Shown: positions 19,054 through 27,170, counted from the stretch's first letter. The stretch is DNA of 64,000 bases from Niastella sp. OAS944 (GCA_024809215.1 JANUBW010000001.1:1426001-1490000); one strand, 5' to 3'. Notes: generated from the letters alone by a model not told the origin. Made by a program: numbers and translations.

Positions 19054-20487
19054 TTAAATTATTTCCTGGGCAAACACAATGGCTTTTTTCAATGCGCCCA
19101 GTTTGTTATTTACTTCCTGTAATTCGCTTTCGGGTTTGCTGGCAGCTACCACACCGGCGCCGGCCTGATAAATGAGTTTATTTTGCCTGCTCATAAACGT
19201 GCGGATCATAATAGCCTGATTGCACTGTCCGTCGAAACCCATAAACCCAATGGCACCACCATAATAACTTCTGGCAGTTGGTTCAAAAGCATCGATCAGT
19301 TCCATGGCCTTGAATTTAGGCGCGCCACTTAAAGTACCAGCGGGGAAAGTCTTTGCTACCAATGCAAACGGATTGCTGCCGGCACGTACTTTACCACTCA
19401 CTTCACTTACCAGGTGTATTACATGCGAATAATATTGTACTTCGCGATAGTGATCAACCTTTACATCATCACACAAACGGCTGAGGTCGTTGCGTGCAAG
19501 ATCAACCAGCATTACATGCTCGGCATTTTCTTTAGCATCGAGCAACAGGCGCTCTGCTTCGCGCTGATCGGTTTCATCGTCACCAGTTCGTTTAAAGGTA
19601 CCCGCTATAGGGTGCACTACGGCCTTACCGTTCTTCATGATCAACTGCGCTTCGGGTGAAGAACCCATCAGCTTATAATCACCATAATCAAAGAAGAACA
19701 GATAAGGCGAAGGATTTATGCTGCGCAGGGCGCGGTATACGGCAAATTCATCGCCGGTAAAGCCCTGCTCAAAACAACGGCTCAGTACTATCTGAAACAC
19801 ATCGCCACGCATACAGCTTTGAATACCTTTCTTCACCATGTCCATATAGTCGGTATCGGTCATGTTCGATGCCTCGGGTCCTTTTGTTTTAAAAGGATAC
19901 ACCGGTACATCTTTACTGCGAATAAGCGACTCCACTACTGCCAGCTCGCTTTCAACACCGGGCATCACGTTTTCGCAAATGAACAGTTCGTCTTTATGAT
20001 GATTGATGGCAATTACATATTGGTACAGGCGATACCGCATAAGAGGAATAACGGGTTGGCCGTTGGGCGATTTGCGTTCAACACCCAGTTTTACGGTATC
20101 GAAGAATTGAACGGCATCGTATGTAGTGTAGCCGTATAAACCTTGTGCAAACCTGGTTTCCTTACCACTACCGCTTTGCGGGATAACTTCAAAGCGCTGC
20201 ATAAATTCCCACATTTTTTCGGGTACTTCGGCGCTGTTGGTGATGGCGGCTTTTTCGGGAGGAAGACCGGGGAGTTTAAATTCGATGCTTTTGGCGGAAG
20301 TGATCTCAATACCGGCGATGGCATTGATGCAAATAAAAGAGTAACTGTTGTCGGCGGCATGGTGATCGGTACTTTCGAGGAGCACCGTATCGCGAAAACG
20401 ATCGCGCACCCGGAGGTAAATGCCTACCGGCGTGAACACATCAGCCAGCAGCTTTTTACAATTGGTAGTAATATTTATCTTTTTCAT
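19054..20487 (-). CDS. trpE: Anthranilate synthase component I
   Basis: A chorismate-utilising enzyme of 477 residues, the first committed step of tryptophan synthesis. The feedback-inhibition motif LLESTD near residue 35 suggests inhibition by tryptophan. Catalytic-domain signatures are FQIVLSRCFEQ, PSPYLFFFDYGDYKLMGSSPE, HPIAGTFKRTGDDETDQREAERLL, LVDLARNDLSRLC and FPAGTLSGAPKFKAMELID. It is the first structural gene after the trpL attenuator and lies directly upstream of trpG. Confidence 0.97.
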   Translation of the reverse strand: MKKINITTNCKKLLADVFTPVGIYLRVRDRFRDTVLLESTDHHAADNSYSFICINAIAGIEITSAKSIEFKLPGLPPEKAAITNSAEVPEKMWEFMQRFEVIPQSGSGKETRFAQGLYGYTTYDAVQFFDTVKLGVERKSPNGQPVIPLMRYRLYQYVIAINHHKDELFICENVMPGVESELAVVESLIRSKDVPVYPFKTKGPEASNMTDTDYMDMVKKGIQSCMRGDVFQIVLSRCFEQGFTGDEFAVYRALRSINPSPYLFFFDYGDYKLMGSSPEAQLIMKNGKAVVHPIAGTFKRTGDDETDQREAERLLLDAKENAEHVMLVDLARNDLSRLCDDVKVDHYREVQYYSHVIHLVSEVSGKVRAGSNPFALVAKTFPAGTLSGAPKFKAMELIDAFEPTARSYYGGAIGFMGFDGQCNQAIMIRTFMSRQNKLIYQAGAGVVAASKPESELQEVNNKLGALKKAIVFAQEII

Positions 20488-20511
20488 TGAGCATAGCCCT
20501 TAAAATAATTC

Positions 20512-20543
20512 AAAAAAAAAGCCCCGATGTTAATCGGGGCTCT
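20512..20543 (-). terminator. trp attenuator (intrinsic terminator)
   Basis: In the transcript: GCCCCGAT, four-base loop, ATCGGGGC, then nine U. It lies between the leader-peptide stop (20577) and the trpE start (20487), the classic attenuator position. The 5' arm (AGAGCCCC) is also complementary to GGGGCUU at the end of the leader-peptide frame, a possible antiterminator. Confidence 0.9.
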
Positions 20544-20576
20544 GAATATGGTGTTTAATAAAACATCAATAGCAGC

Positions 20577-20639
20577 TTACAAGCCCCTTTTAGAGTTTGT
20601 ATGCCACCACCAACCTTTATTTTGTAATTGTTTTTTCAT
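20577..20639 (-). CDS. trpL: trp operon leader peptide
   Basis: A 20-residue frame, MKKQLQNKGWWWHTNSKRGL, from ATG at 20639 to TAA at 20577. Three consecutive Trp codons (TGG TGG TGG) followed by a His codon are extremely unlikely by chance at this place. The frame ends 35 bases before the attenuator stem and 90 bases before trpE. Stalling at the Trp codons when charged tRNA-Trp is low should favour the GGGGCUU/AGAGCCCC antiterminator and let transcription continue. The His codon after the Trp codons is notable because his genes lie further down the same run. Confidence 0.9.
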   Translation of the reverse strand: MKKQLQNKGWWWHTNSKRGL

Positions 20640-20824
20640 TTTTACAAAAGTGCTGTGCAAAAATGAATTGACCAAATTTTTTTCGATTTCATTAAAGGAA
20701 TTCAATTTCTTCTAATGATTAGCCTACTATTTAAATAAAAATAACGAATTTTAGCCCTATATTTCCGTTGGGCTGAAAGAAGCCAACAAACCCATATTAC
20801 CCCTGGACCACTTGCCACTAATTT

Positions 20825-20907
20825 GAGATTTCGAGATTTAGGGATTTCGAGATTTATCGTAAGGCCTGCATCAAAAGAAATCGCAAAATCACTAAATCAC
20901 AAGATCA
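20825..20907. repeat. Family B inverted-repeat element (GAGATTT units)
   Basis: Left arm of repeated GAGATTTC/AGGGATTTC units (20825-20856), a 20-base core, and a right arm GAAATCGCAAAATCACTAAATCAC (20877-20907) that is its imperfect complement. Related copies are at 29608 and 38337. Confidence 0.8.
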
Positions 20908-20921
20908 GCAATTGATTTATT

Positions 20922-21200
20922 ATGGTAATACAACACAAACAATTACAAGGGAAAGGTATGTTCTATGTTGGGCAGGATGGCGCCATCCTCGCCGAAATGG
21001 TATACACTATGGCCCCTAACAAAATGATCATTGAACATACTGAAGTAGATGAATCACTGGAAGGAAAAGGCGTAGGTAAACAACTGGTGCATACCGCGGT
21101 TGAATATGCCCGCACCCACAATATTAAAATAGTACCGCTGTGCCCCTTTGCAAAATCGGTGTTAGATAAGATGACGGAGTGGCAGGATGTACTGGCCTAA
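20922..21200 (+). CDS. Small GNAT N-acetyltransferase (YjdJ/COG2388 type)
   Basis: 92 residues: a reduced GNAT fold with HTEVDESLEGKGVGKQLVHTAVEYARTH and VPLCPFAKSVLDKMTEWQDVL, typical of the YjdJ-like family. Substrate unknown. It is divergent from the trp run, with a family B repeat immediately upstream and a family A array immediately downstream. Confidence 0.85.
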   Translation: MVIQHKQLQGKGMFYVGQDGAILAEMVYTMAPNKMIIEHTEVDESLEGKGVGKQLVHTAVEYARTHNIKIVPLCPFAKSVLDKMTEWQDVLA

Positions 21201-21202
21201 CG

Positions 21203-21262
21203 GAGTTGACAAGTTAACAAGTTGACGAGTTAACAAGGTAATTGTTAACCCGTCAATTTTAC
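21203..21262 (+). repeat. Octamer family A array downstream of the small GNAT gene
   Basis: AGTTGACAAG, TTAACAAG, TTGACGAG, TTAACAAG, then GTAATTGTTAACCCGTCAAT, starting five bases after the TAA stop and again reading in the coding direction. Confidence 0.85.
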
Positions 21263-21265
21263 AAA

Positions 21266-21982
21266 TTATTTCAGCTGCCTTTTATATAACTGAATAGCAT
21301 TTTCATACCCCAGGTATAATGCATCGCTTATTAATGCATGGCCAATAGAAACCTCCAACAAGCCAGGAATGTTTTGTGAAAAATAAGCCAGGTTGTTAAG
21401 GTCAAGGTCGTGGCCGGCATTGATGCCCAGCTTTAACTCATTGGCCCTTTTAGCAGCCGCCACATAACCGGCAATGGCTTTTTCTTTATTGTTCGCATAT
21501 TCGCGGGCGTAGCCTTCAGTATACAGTTCAATACGGTCGGTACCGGTTTCCGCAGCGCCATTCACCATACCAATAACCGGATCAACAAAGATCGATACCC
21601 TGATGCCTGCTTTCTGAAACACCTGTATCATTTCCTTTAGGTAATCGCGATGTTTAATGGTATCCCAGCCATGGTCACTTGTAAGCTGTCCCCCGGCATC
21701 GGGCACCAGCGTTACCTGGTGAGGTTTGTTTTCCAGTACCAGGTCAACAAACTTTTGCTCACTGCAATTACCTTCTATATTAAATTCTGTGGTGATGATC
21801 TTTTTTATTTCCCGTACATCGTTATAACGAATGTGCCGCTCATCGGGCCGCGGATGCACAGTTACACCATCGGCACCAAACCGCTGGGCATCGATGGCTG
21901 CTTTTACTACATCGGGATTATTTCCACCGCGACTATTACGCAATGTGGCAAATTTGTTGATGTTTACACTCAGCTTAGTCAT
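21266..21982 (-). CDS. pdxJ: Pyridoxine 5'-phosphate synthase
   Basis: A TIM-barrel enzyme of 238 residues that condenses 1-deoxyxylulose 5-phosphate with 3-amino-2-oxopropyl phosphate in vitamin B6 synthesis. Signatures are SVNINKFATLRNSRGGNNPD, GVTVHPRPDERHIR (active-site His and Arg), VTLVPDAGGQLTSDHGWD, DRIELYTE, INAGHDLDLNNL and VSIGHALISDAL. ATG at 21982 (MTKLSVN) is family-typical; an upstream in-frame start at 22012 overlaps a terminator and is rejected. Confidence 0.96.
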   Translation of the reverse strand: MTKLSVNINKFATLRNSRGGNNPDVVKAAIDAQRFGADGVTVHPRPDERHIRYNDVREIKKIITTEFNIEGNCSEQKFVDLVLENKPHQVTLVPDAGGQLTSDHGWDTIKHRDYLKEMIQVFQKAGIRVSIFVDPVIGMVNGAAETGTDRIELYTEGYAREYANNKEKAIAGYVAAAKRANELKLGINAGHDLDLNNLAYFSQNIPGLLEVSIGHALISDALYLGYENAIQLYKRQLK

Positions 21983-22006
21983 GCTCAAAATTAAGCTATT
22001 AACTAA

Positions 22007-22038
22007 AAACAAAAAAAGAGCTGTTATAACAACAGCTC
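22007..22038 (-). terminator. Rho-independent terminator
   Basis: On the minus strand GAGCTGTTGTTATAACAGCTC followed by seven T. It lies downstream of the 22070-22525 gene and upstream of pdxJ, separating the two units. Confidence 0.8.
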
Positions 22039-22069
22039 CTCGTTGGGGTTAGGGGTTCTCTATAAGTTT

Positions 22070-22525
22070 CTAGCTTTTTGAAATATGTGTACTGTATAAA
22101 ATATCGCCTTCCAGATCTACTATGTCGAGCGAATAAACACCGGTAGGTAAAAACTCTACTTCGCTTATATTGGTTATGTTAATTCCTTTTACCAAAAACC
22201 AACTGAACATTTTTACGATCTTATCATCTTCATCGAACATCCGTACTATAACATGTTTGCCTTGCGCGCACGTTACATCGAGCGTTATAGAAGAGAAGAA
22301 AGGGTTTGGTCGCACAACAACTTTAGGGATCATAATTTCTGAATTTGGGGCATCTGAAGGACCTTGATTCTCATTTTTCGCAGTCGTGTCGATCTGCAAA
22401 ATCCTGCTCAGCTTTTGCCGCATTGATAAAGCGTTTTTCTCCGCCTTGTGTTTTTCTGAATTATGATTATGGCTTAATGGTATCACAAATAATGGTTTAA
22501 TAAAGATTTGCGAATGGGATGCCAT
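22070..22525 (-). CDS. Small protein with T9SS sorting-domain-like C-terminus
   Basis: 151 residues. The last ~80 resemble the T9SS type A C-terminal domain: VRPNPFFSSITLDV, an Asp-containing turn (MFDEDDKIVKMF), KGINITNISEVEFLPTGVYSLDIVD and a basic end. The N-terminal ~70 residues are charged, have no clear signal peptide and match nothing I recognise. A paralogue lies at 22699-22965. Real cargo proteins have a signal peptide and a passenger domain, so these two are either domain relics or cytoplasmic proteins using the fold. The start ATG at 22525 is the first in frame. Confidence 0.65.
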   Translation of the reverse strand: MASHSQIFIKPLFVIPLSHNHNSEKHKAEKNALSMRQKLSRILQIDTTAKNENQGPSDAPNSEIMIPKVVVRPNPFFSSITLDVTCAQGKHVIVRMFDEDDKIVKMFSWFLVKGINITNISEVEFLPTGVYSLDIVDLEGDILYSTHISKS

Positions 22526-22698
22526 ATTTTAATCTGCTCATAATCAGTCCTATATCCTGCCATATTATTTATTCCTGTCTCAGTTTGGGATAAAACTTTA
22601 TTAATTTGGGAAAGCCGGGCGCTTATTCGGGCGCATTTATACATATTTCCATTTTTCTAATTTATGCAAATCTGTATCTGCAGCCGGGTGGTTATCTC

Positions 22699-22965
22699 TT
22701 ACTTTACCACCTTAGTACTGCACATTATCTTTCCTTCTTCATCCATTACATCGAGCATATACATACCGGTACCCAGCTTGTTCAGGTTATTGATGTTACT
22801 TATGTTTATGCCCTTCTTCAACTTCCACAAAAAAAGGCTAATGATCTTGCCGGTAGTATCGGCCATACGTACTACGCCAGGTTGATCTTCAGAAGCAGTT
22901 ATCTCCAGGGTAAGAGATGCAATAAAAGGGTTGGGTCGGGTTGTTATCACGTTTACAGCCATCAT
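22699..22965 (-). CDS. 88-residue stand-alone T9SS sorting-domain-like protein
   Basis: Consists almost only of the domain: TTRPNPFIASLTLEITASEDQ, VRMADTTGKIISLFLWKL, KGINISNINNLNKLGTGMYMLDVMDEEGK. It shares the KGINI(T/S)NI segment and overall spacing with the neighbour at 22070-22525, so the two are paralogues from a tandem duplication. No signal peptide is seen. Function unknown. Confidence 0.6.
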   Translation of the reverse strand: MMAVNVITTRPNPFIASLTLEITASEDQPGVVRMADTTGKIISLFLWKLKKGINISNINNLNKLGTGMYMLDVMDEEGKIMCSTKVVK

Positions 22966-23192
22966 ACGCTTATAAATTAGGGGGTTAAAGGGTTTTGCTA
23001 CTTATCCAGTTGTCTGGTTACGGTAAGTATTCGATTAAAATGCCAAAAAGCAAACGGCTGACAAACAACCAATTACAAAATCGTGTTTAAACGCTTCATT
23101 CCATTTTTTGGAATAGAGGTGAGAGAATGGGAAAACTAGCTGGTTATAGACAAGGCTTACTCAGTAACCTAACATTCTGGTCTTATCTTATA

Positions 23193-23260
23193 TTCATTTA
23201 TCATTCATTTACCATTCATCCTCCATTCATCTTCCATTATATAATGGAGGATGAATGGTA
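23193..23260. repeat. CATTCAT tandem units ending in a perfect 17-bp inverted repeat
   Basis: TATTCATTTATCATTCATTT leads into ACCATTCATCCTCCATT (23211-23227), which is exactly complementary to AATGGAGGATGAATGGT (23243-23259), with a 15-base loop. Confidence 0.9.
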
Positions 23261-23327
23261 AAAGATTGAAAGTAGAACGGTTATAAAATATAAGAAAAGA
23301 CATAGTAAACACGAGGCATACAGGTAA

Positions 23328-23367
23328 AAAAGAAGGCCATCTGCCAACCGGCAAATGACCTTCTTTA
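23328..23367 (-). terminator. Terminator of TonB receptor gene
   Basis: On the minus strand: AAAGAAGGTCATTTGCC, four-base loop, GGCAGATGGCCTTCTTT and further T. The stem is about 17 bp and can act in both directions. Confidence 0.85.
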
Positions 23368-23388
23368 ATATATATTATCCTCTGGCCC

Positions 23389-25926
23389 CTAAAACCTGGC
23401 CACCAGCTTCAAATTCAGTAAACGGGGTGTAAGCCGGTTGGGCATGGCAAAGATGGTGTTTGAAAAATCTTTGATGAGCATGTAGCTAATGGTATTATCC
23501 CTGTCAATAAGGTTGAACACCTCCAGCGTAGCCCAAATGTTCTCAAAATTGCGGAAGGGGCTATGGCTGCGGCGGTTGGCTTTTTCACTGTCGAGCAACA
23601 GGGCGCTAAAGCCAATATCGATCCTTATGTACGGATCAATGATCAATGCATTGCGGTATTTTACACTATTGGGAATATTATAAGGTAAATTGCTTCCGTA
23701 CAGGAAGTTGAGGTATACCTTAAAGTTCTTGTTGGTACTGAGGTAATCCTGCAAAAACATACCAAATGTAACCAACCGGTCACTTGGGCGGCGGATATAA
23801 CCCATCTCTTTCTGTGTACTGTCGGTTACATTTCCCTTATCATCTACAGTATAGTCGTAATATTTATCGCCTTTCAGGTCCTCACGCGTACGCATAAAAC
23901 CCAAACTGATCCAGCTTTCTGCATCTTTTATGAGCTCGCCAAACAGGCGGGTCTCAAAACCGGCAGCGTAGGCCCTGGCCTGGTTCTCACCAAAATAACG
24001 CAGCCGCACATTGTCGATGTCATAAGGCACTACATCCCACATGTTCTTATAGTACGCTTCGGTTGTTAACCTGAACGGACGGTTGCCCGAACGGAAATTA
24101 TAATCGAACCCGGCCGATACCTGCCAGCTCTTTTGTGCCTTCAGATCTTTATTCACCGAACCATTGTAGCGGCGCAGCTCGCGATAAAAAGGTGGCTGGT
24201 TATAAATACCTGCCGCACCACGGAAAATAACATCCCTTTTCCAGTGTGCCGGCTTCCAACTAAACCCAACGCGCGGCGATATCAACAGCTCATTATTAAG
24301 ATCGTTGTAATTGTAGCGTGCACCGGCCTGCATTATTACACCACTTGAATCGCCACCCACGTTTATATTGTCCTGAATATAACCGGTAACACGGGATATG
24401 GTCAAATTGGCCTTTGAATTAAGCACCTTATTTAAAATAAAGTTACCCGGGTCGTAAGGCAGGCTATATCCTGCCGAATCCTGGTACTCCCACTCATGCA
24501 GCTTATCGCTGATGGTTTGGCGTTCGGCGCTTTGTCCCCATTGCAGGTAATGTTTTCCCAAATCGAGCATACCCTTATGCGAAGCATTCCAAACCTCAAT
24601 ATTGAGTTTGTTTCGTGCATAGGTTTGGTAAAGGCCCGACCCAAGCGGGTTATTGATGAGGCCGAAATCGGCTTTTGATTTATCAAATTCGCGTTCGCCA
24701 AAAAGATAGGCGCCGGTAATATCAATGCCTTCCCGCTCATCGTTCTCAAAACGGCTCAGCATCCATTTCAAGCGCAGGTTCTTTTTTGGCGACTGTATAA
24801 ACGACAAGCCCAGCATGTTGGTGCGGTAGCGGTCTTCTTCCCGGCCCTGGAAATAAATATCCAGCCCCAGGTTGGCGCTGAAATAAGGCGAGAATACTGA
24901 TGAGGTGAGCTGACTGAACTCTGGTATCAGTGTAAACTTGGTTTGGGAAATATTACCCAACAGCTCGATGCTGTTTTTGGCGTTTATCTGGTAAGTGAGC
25001 AATCCCTGCAGGTCCCACGATGAGGGCACATAATTACCCTGTGTTTCCTGGCTTTTCAACAGGTTGCGGTTACTACGGTTACGAACCCCTACCAGGTAAC
25101 TGAACTTGTTGTTCTTGGTAATGCCTTCGAGGTGCAGGCCCTGTTCAAGCAGCCCCACATAGGCCGAGCCACCAAAATTGCGGGGCTTCTTATATTGAAT
25201 ATCGAGTACCGACGACATTTTATCGCCATACTTTGCCTGAAAGCCGCCATTATAAAAACTTACATTTCGTGCCAGTTCGGGATTAATAAAACTTAGCCCT
25301 TCCTGCTGGCCGCTGCGCACCAGGTACGGGCGAAACACTTCAAAATCGTTTACATATATCAGGTTCTCGTCATAGTTACCACCGCGTACCGAATACTGCG
25401 AGGTAAGCTCGTTGTTAGAACCAACAAATACTTTTATCAGGCTTTCAATTCCACCAGTGGGCGAAGGAATATTGATGGCGTTCTTAGGATTGATGACCAC
25501 AAGACCGGCTTCGCGCCGTTGGCGCTGGTCGGTAATAACAACGGGTTCCAGCTCGCGGGTGCCACGTTCGAGGCGTACCACTACATTTTCTTCTTCATTT
25601 TCGTTCAGCAGGAAATTGCGTTGCTCGGTTTTAAACCCGGTATAGCTGAATACGATGGCGAAGGCCTTATCGGCCGGAACACGGAGGCGAAAGGTGCCGG
25701 AATCGGAGGTGGTAACGCCTTTTAGCCGTCCCAATATAACTACCGATACATTTCCTAATGGTTGCTCATTTTCGCCAACCACCCGGCCCATGACCCAGGC
25801 CGACTTTTTTTGTGCAACCACCTCACTGGAAAAACAAACTGCAAAGAATACCAGTAAAAAAGGGACAAATTTCACCCGGGTAAGTTTTAGTGCCGTCGAA
25901 ATTAGTTGAAAATGGTGATAGTTCAT
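23389..25926 (-). CDS. TonB-dependent outer-membrane receptor
   Basis: About 845 residues. A signal peptide (VKFVPFLLVFFAVCFSSEVVAQ) is followed by a carboxypeptidase-regulatory-like domain (~50-130; GRVVGENEQPLGNVSVVILGRLKGVTTSDSGTFRL), a plug domain (SLIKVFVGSNNELTSQYSVRGGNYDENLIYVNDFEVFRPY) and a barrel ending in LLNLKLVARF. The substrate is unknown and no SusD-like partner is next to it. Start choice is uncertain: ATG at 25926 lies within a family D repeat, GTG 21 bases further upstream is also open, and an internal GTG (VKFVPF) would give a conventional signal peptide. Confidence 0.88.
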   Translation of the reverse strand: MNYHHFQLISTALKLTRVKFVPFLLVFFAVCFSSEVVAQKKSAWVMGRVVGENEQPLGNVSVVILGRLKGVTTSDSGTFRLRVPADKAFAIVFSYTGFKTEQRNFLLNENEEENVVVRLERGTRELEPVVITDQRQRREAGLVVINPKNAINIPSPTGGIESLIKVFVGSNNELTSQYSVRGGNYDENLIYVNDFEVFRPYLVRSGQQEGLSFINPELARNVSFYNGGFQAKYGDKMSSVLDIQYKKPRNFGGSAYVGLLEQGLHLEGITKNNKFSYLVGVRNRSNRNLLKSQETQGNYVPSSWDLQGLLTYQINAKNSIELLGNISQTKFTLIPEFSQLTSSVFSPYFSANLGLDIYFQGREEDRYRTNMLGLSFIQSPKKNLRLKWMLSRFENDEREGIDITGAYLFGEREFDKSKADFGLINNPLGSGLYQTYARNKLNIEVWNASHKGMLDLGKHYLQWGQSAERQTISDKLHEWEYQDSAGYSLPYDPGNFILNKVLNSKANLTISRVTGYIQDNINVGGDSSGVIMQAGARYNYNDLNNELLISPRVGFSWKPAHWKRDVIFRGAAGIYNQPPFYRELRRYNGSVNKDLKAQKSWQVSAGFDYNFRSGNRPFRLTTEAYYKNMWDVVPYDIDNVRLRYFGENQARAYAAGFETRLFGELIKDAESWISLGFMRTREDLKGDKYYDYTVDDKGNVTDSTQKEMGYIRRPSDRLVTFGMFLQDYLSTNKNFKVYLNFLYGSNLPYNIPNSVKYRNALIIDPYIRIDIGFSALLLDSEKANRRSHSPFRNFENIWATLEVFNLIDRDNTISYMLIKDFSNTIFAMPNRLTPRLLNLKLVARF

Positions 25927-26135
25927 AGTACTTAGTTCATAGTTCACAGGTTTCTTAGGGTCACCTGTTTAAAGTTATAGTTCCTTGTTCATAGGTTAAA
26001 AGTTATTCAGTTGTTCAGTTATTCAGTTTCATTGGGCTTCGCTACGCTCGCCGTTGTATTTCCTCTATCGCCTTCATCAACTATATCACCTTTTCAACCC
26101 CTAGTCCTGTTAACTTTTCAACTGCTTTTCAACTT
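25921..26135. repeat. Family D mosaic upstream of the TonB receptor
   Basis: Units such as GTTCATAGTACTTAGTTCATAGTTCACAG, then TATAGTTCCTTGTTCATAGG, TTATTCAGTTGTTCAGTTATTCAG, then a family A-like stretch CTGTTAACTTTTCAACTGCTTTTCAAC (26105-26131). The first unit overlaps the likely start codon of the receptor gene. Confidence 0.75.
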
Positions 26136-26399
26136 CACCATTGAACATTCAATATTCAACATTCATTATTCCTGTATTTACTTTTTCATTTCTCTGTTCC
26201 TAATTCTTCATTCCTCACTTCAAATGTGTAACGTACACTAACACTTGTAGCACCCAATAAGTGCTTCTTTGTACCCATGCCATTCCCGTTGCCTATTATT
26301 GGAAAATGATTCCCTGCGGTGGACATTGGCACTTATTGGCACAGCTTTAAACAACTGATTATTAACAACTTATTTTTTGGCATTTGGTTGGAAAATACT
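26136..26399. other. AT-rich gene-free interval
   Basis: Contains ATTCAATATTCAACATTCATT-type simple repeats (to about 26225) and then unique sequence leading to the candidate RNA. No convincing coding sequence. Confidence 0.5.
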
Positions 26400-26649
26400 A
26401 TAACAACAACGCGATCAGCGAAACAGTGAAAAAGAGCAGGAAACAGGAACATAAAGCGCGACAATGGAGAATGATGCTGATTGCTTCCGCCAAAGGGCAA
26501 ACAAGCCCGCTGAAGTGGGACCGATAAAATCGGAACAGGCCGTGGGGGCCGGGGGATTCCTTACTTCTATTAAAATTACTTTACAATATTTACTTGGAAG
26601 GCGTGTTTTAAACAGGGGCTGATTTTCTAATCGGCCCATTTTTTTTATA
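26400..26649 (+). ncRNA. Candidate structured non-coding RNA with terminator
   Basis: A ~250-base GC-richer block in an AT-rich gap. It contains several local helices: ATCAGC (26414) with GCTGAT (26476), GGGC/GCCC (26495-26508), CCGAT/ATCGG (26521-26533) and GGCC/GGCC (26539-26550). It ends in a strong intrinsic terminator, GGGCTGATT, loop, AATCGGCCC, then eight T (26617-26648). A 74-codon frame on the opposite strand starts inside the terminator and looks non-biological. I cannot assign a family: 6S RNA, tmRNA, RNase P and SRP hallmarks are missing. The 5' end is uncertain. Confidence 0.5.
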
Positions 26650-26791
26650 CTAAATTGTATCCTTCTAGCTTCAAACCCGGTGTAAATATTATATTCGTGT
26701 CATATAACAACTCAACCCCCATTCACCCATTCCCGAAGATCAAGGTTTTTGTGTCTATTCCTAATACCATTCACTAAAACAAAAATTAACC

Positions 26792-27148
26792 ATGAGCAAC
26801 TCAGCTTTTCAATTTGCTTCGCCCGAAGTGTTAACGAAGCTAGCCAGCATTAAACCTTATGTACTTGTAATTTTAACCAAGGGAGAAAATTATGGACTAA
26901 GCGATACTCCGCGTATTATTCAAAGTGAACACCTACCCTACATTTTTGAGCAACGGCGCGATAACGAAATGGTGTTGACCATGCCCGTTATGGATAACAA
27001 TTCCGACATTGCAGCCGTAGCCATTTACAATACTACCGATAAAGACGAAGTAAAACGTTTAATGGATAAAGATCCGGCCATCATGGCGGGTGTATTCACA
27101 TATGAAGTTGTAACCGGTATGGGTTTACCGGGCGACAAGTTACCGTAA
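26792..27148 (+). CDS. YciI-like small protein
   Basis: 118 residues; a single alpha/beta domain resembling the YCII / dimeric alpha-beta barrel family: VLVILTKGENYGLSD, FEQRRDNEMVLTMPVMDNNSDIAAVAIYNTTDKDEVKRLMDKDPAIMAGVFTYEVV. The DPAIMAGVFTYEV part corresponds to the conserved DP-x-x-x-G-x-x-x-E motif. No signal peptide, so cytoplasmic; reaction unknown. ATG at 26792 and an intrinsic terminator directly downstream. Confidence 0.75.
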   Translation: MSNSAFQFASPEVLTKLASIKPYVLVILTKGENYGLSDTPRIIQSEHLPYIFEQRRDNEMVLTMPVMDNNSDIAAVAIYNTTDKDEVKRLMDKDPAIMAGVFTYEVVTGMGLPGDKLP

Positions 27149-27170
27149 CTGTTAGTATTCTAAAAAGCAC

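Larger units (their letters stand above)
22966..23388. other. Gene-free interval with a perfect hairpin and a terminator
   Basis: I see no credible gene. It holds the CCATTCAT array with 17-bp perfect inverted repeat (23193-23260) and the terminator of the TonB receptor gene (23328-23367). Confidence 0.7.

Noticed and set aside
26011-26241. 76-codon plus-strand frame upstream of the candidate RNA
   Set aside because: It is composed of simple TTCAGTT and CATTCAA repeats.
26415-26639. 74-codon minus-strand frame opposite the candidate RNA
   Set aside because: It begins within the terminator stem, has no promoter or ribosome-binding signal and looks non-globular; the plus-strand RNA explains the region better.
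26607-26650. GGGGCTGATT resembles the start of tmRNA
   Set aside because: It is part of a terminator stem followed by T-run; no tag frame or 3' tRNA-like half follows.
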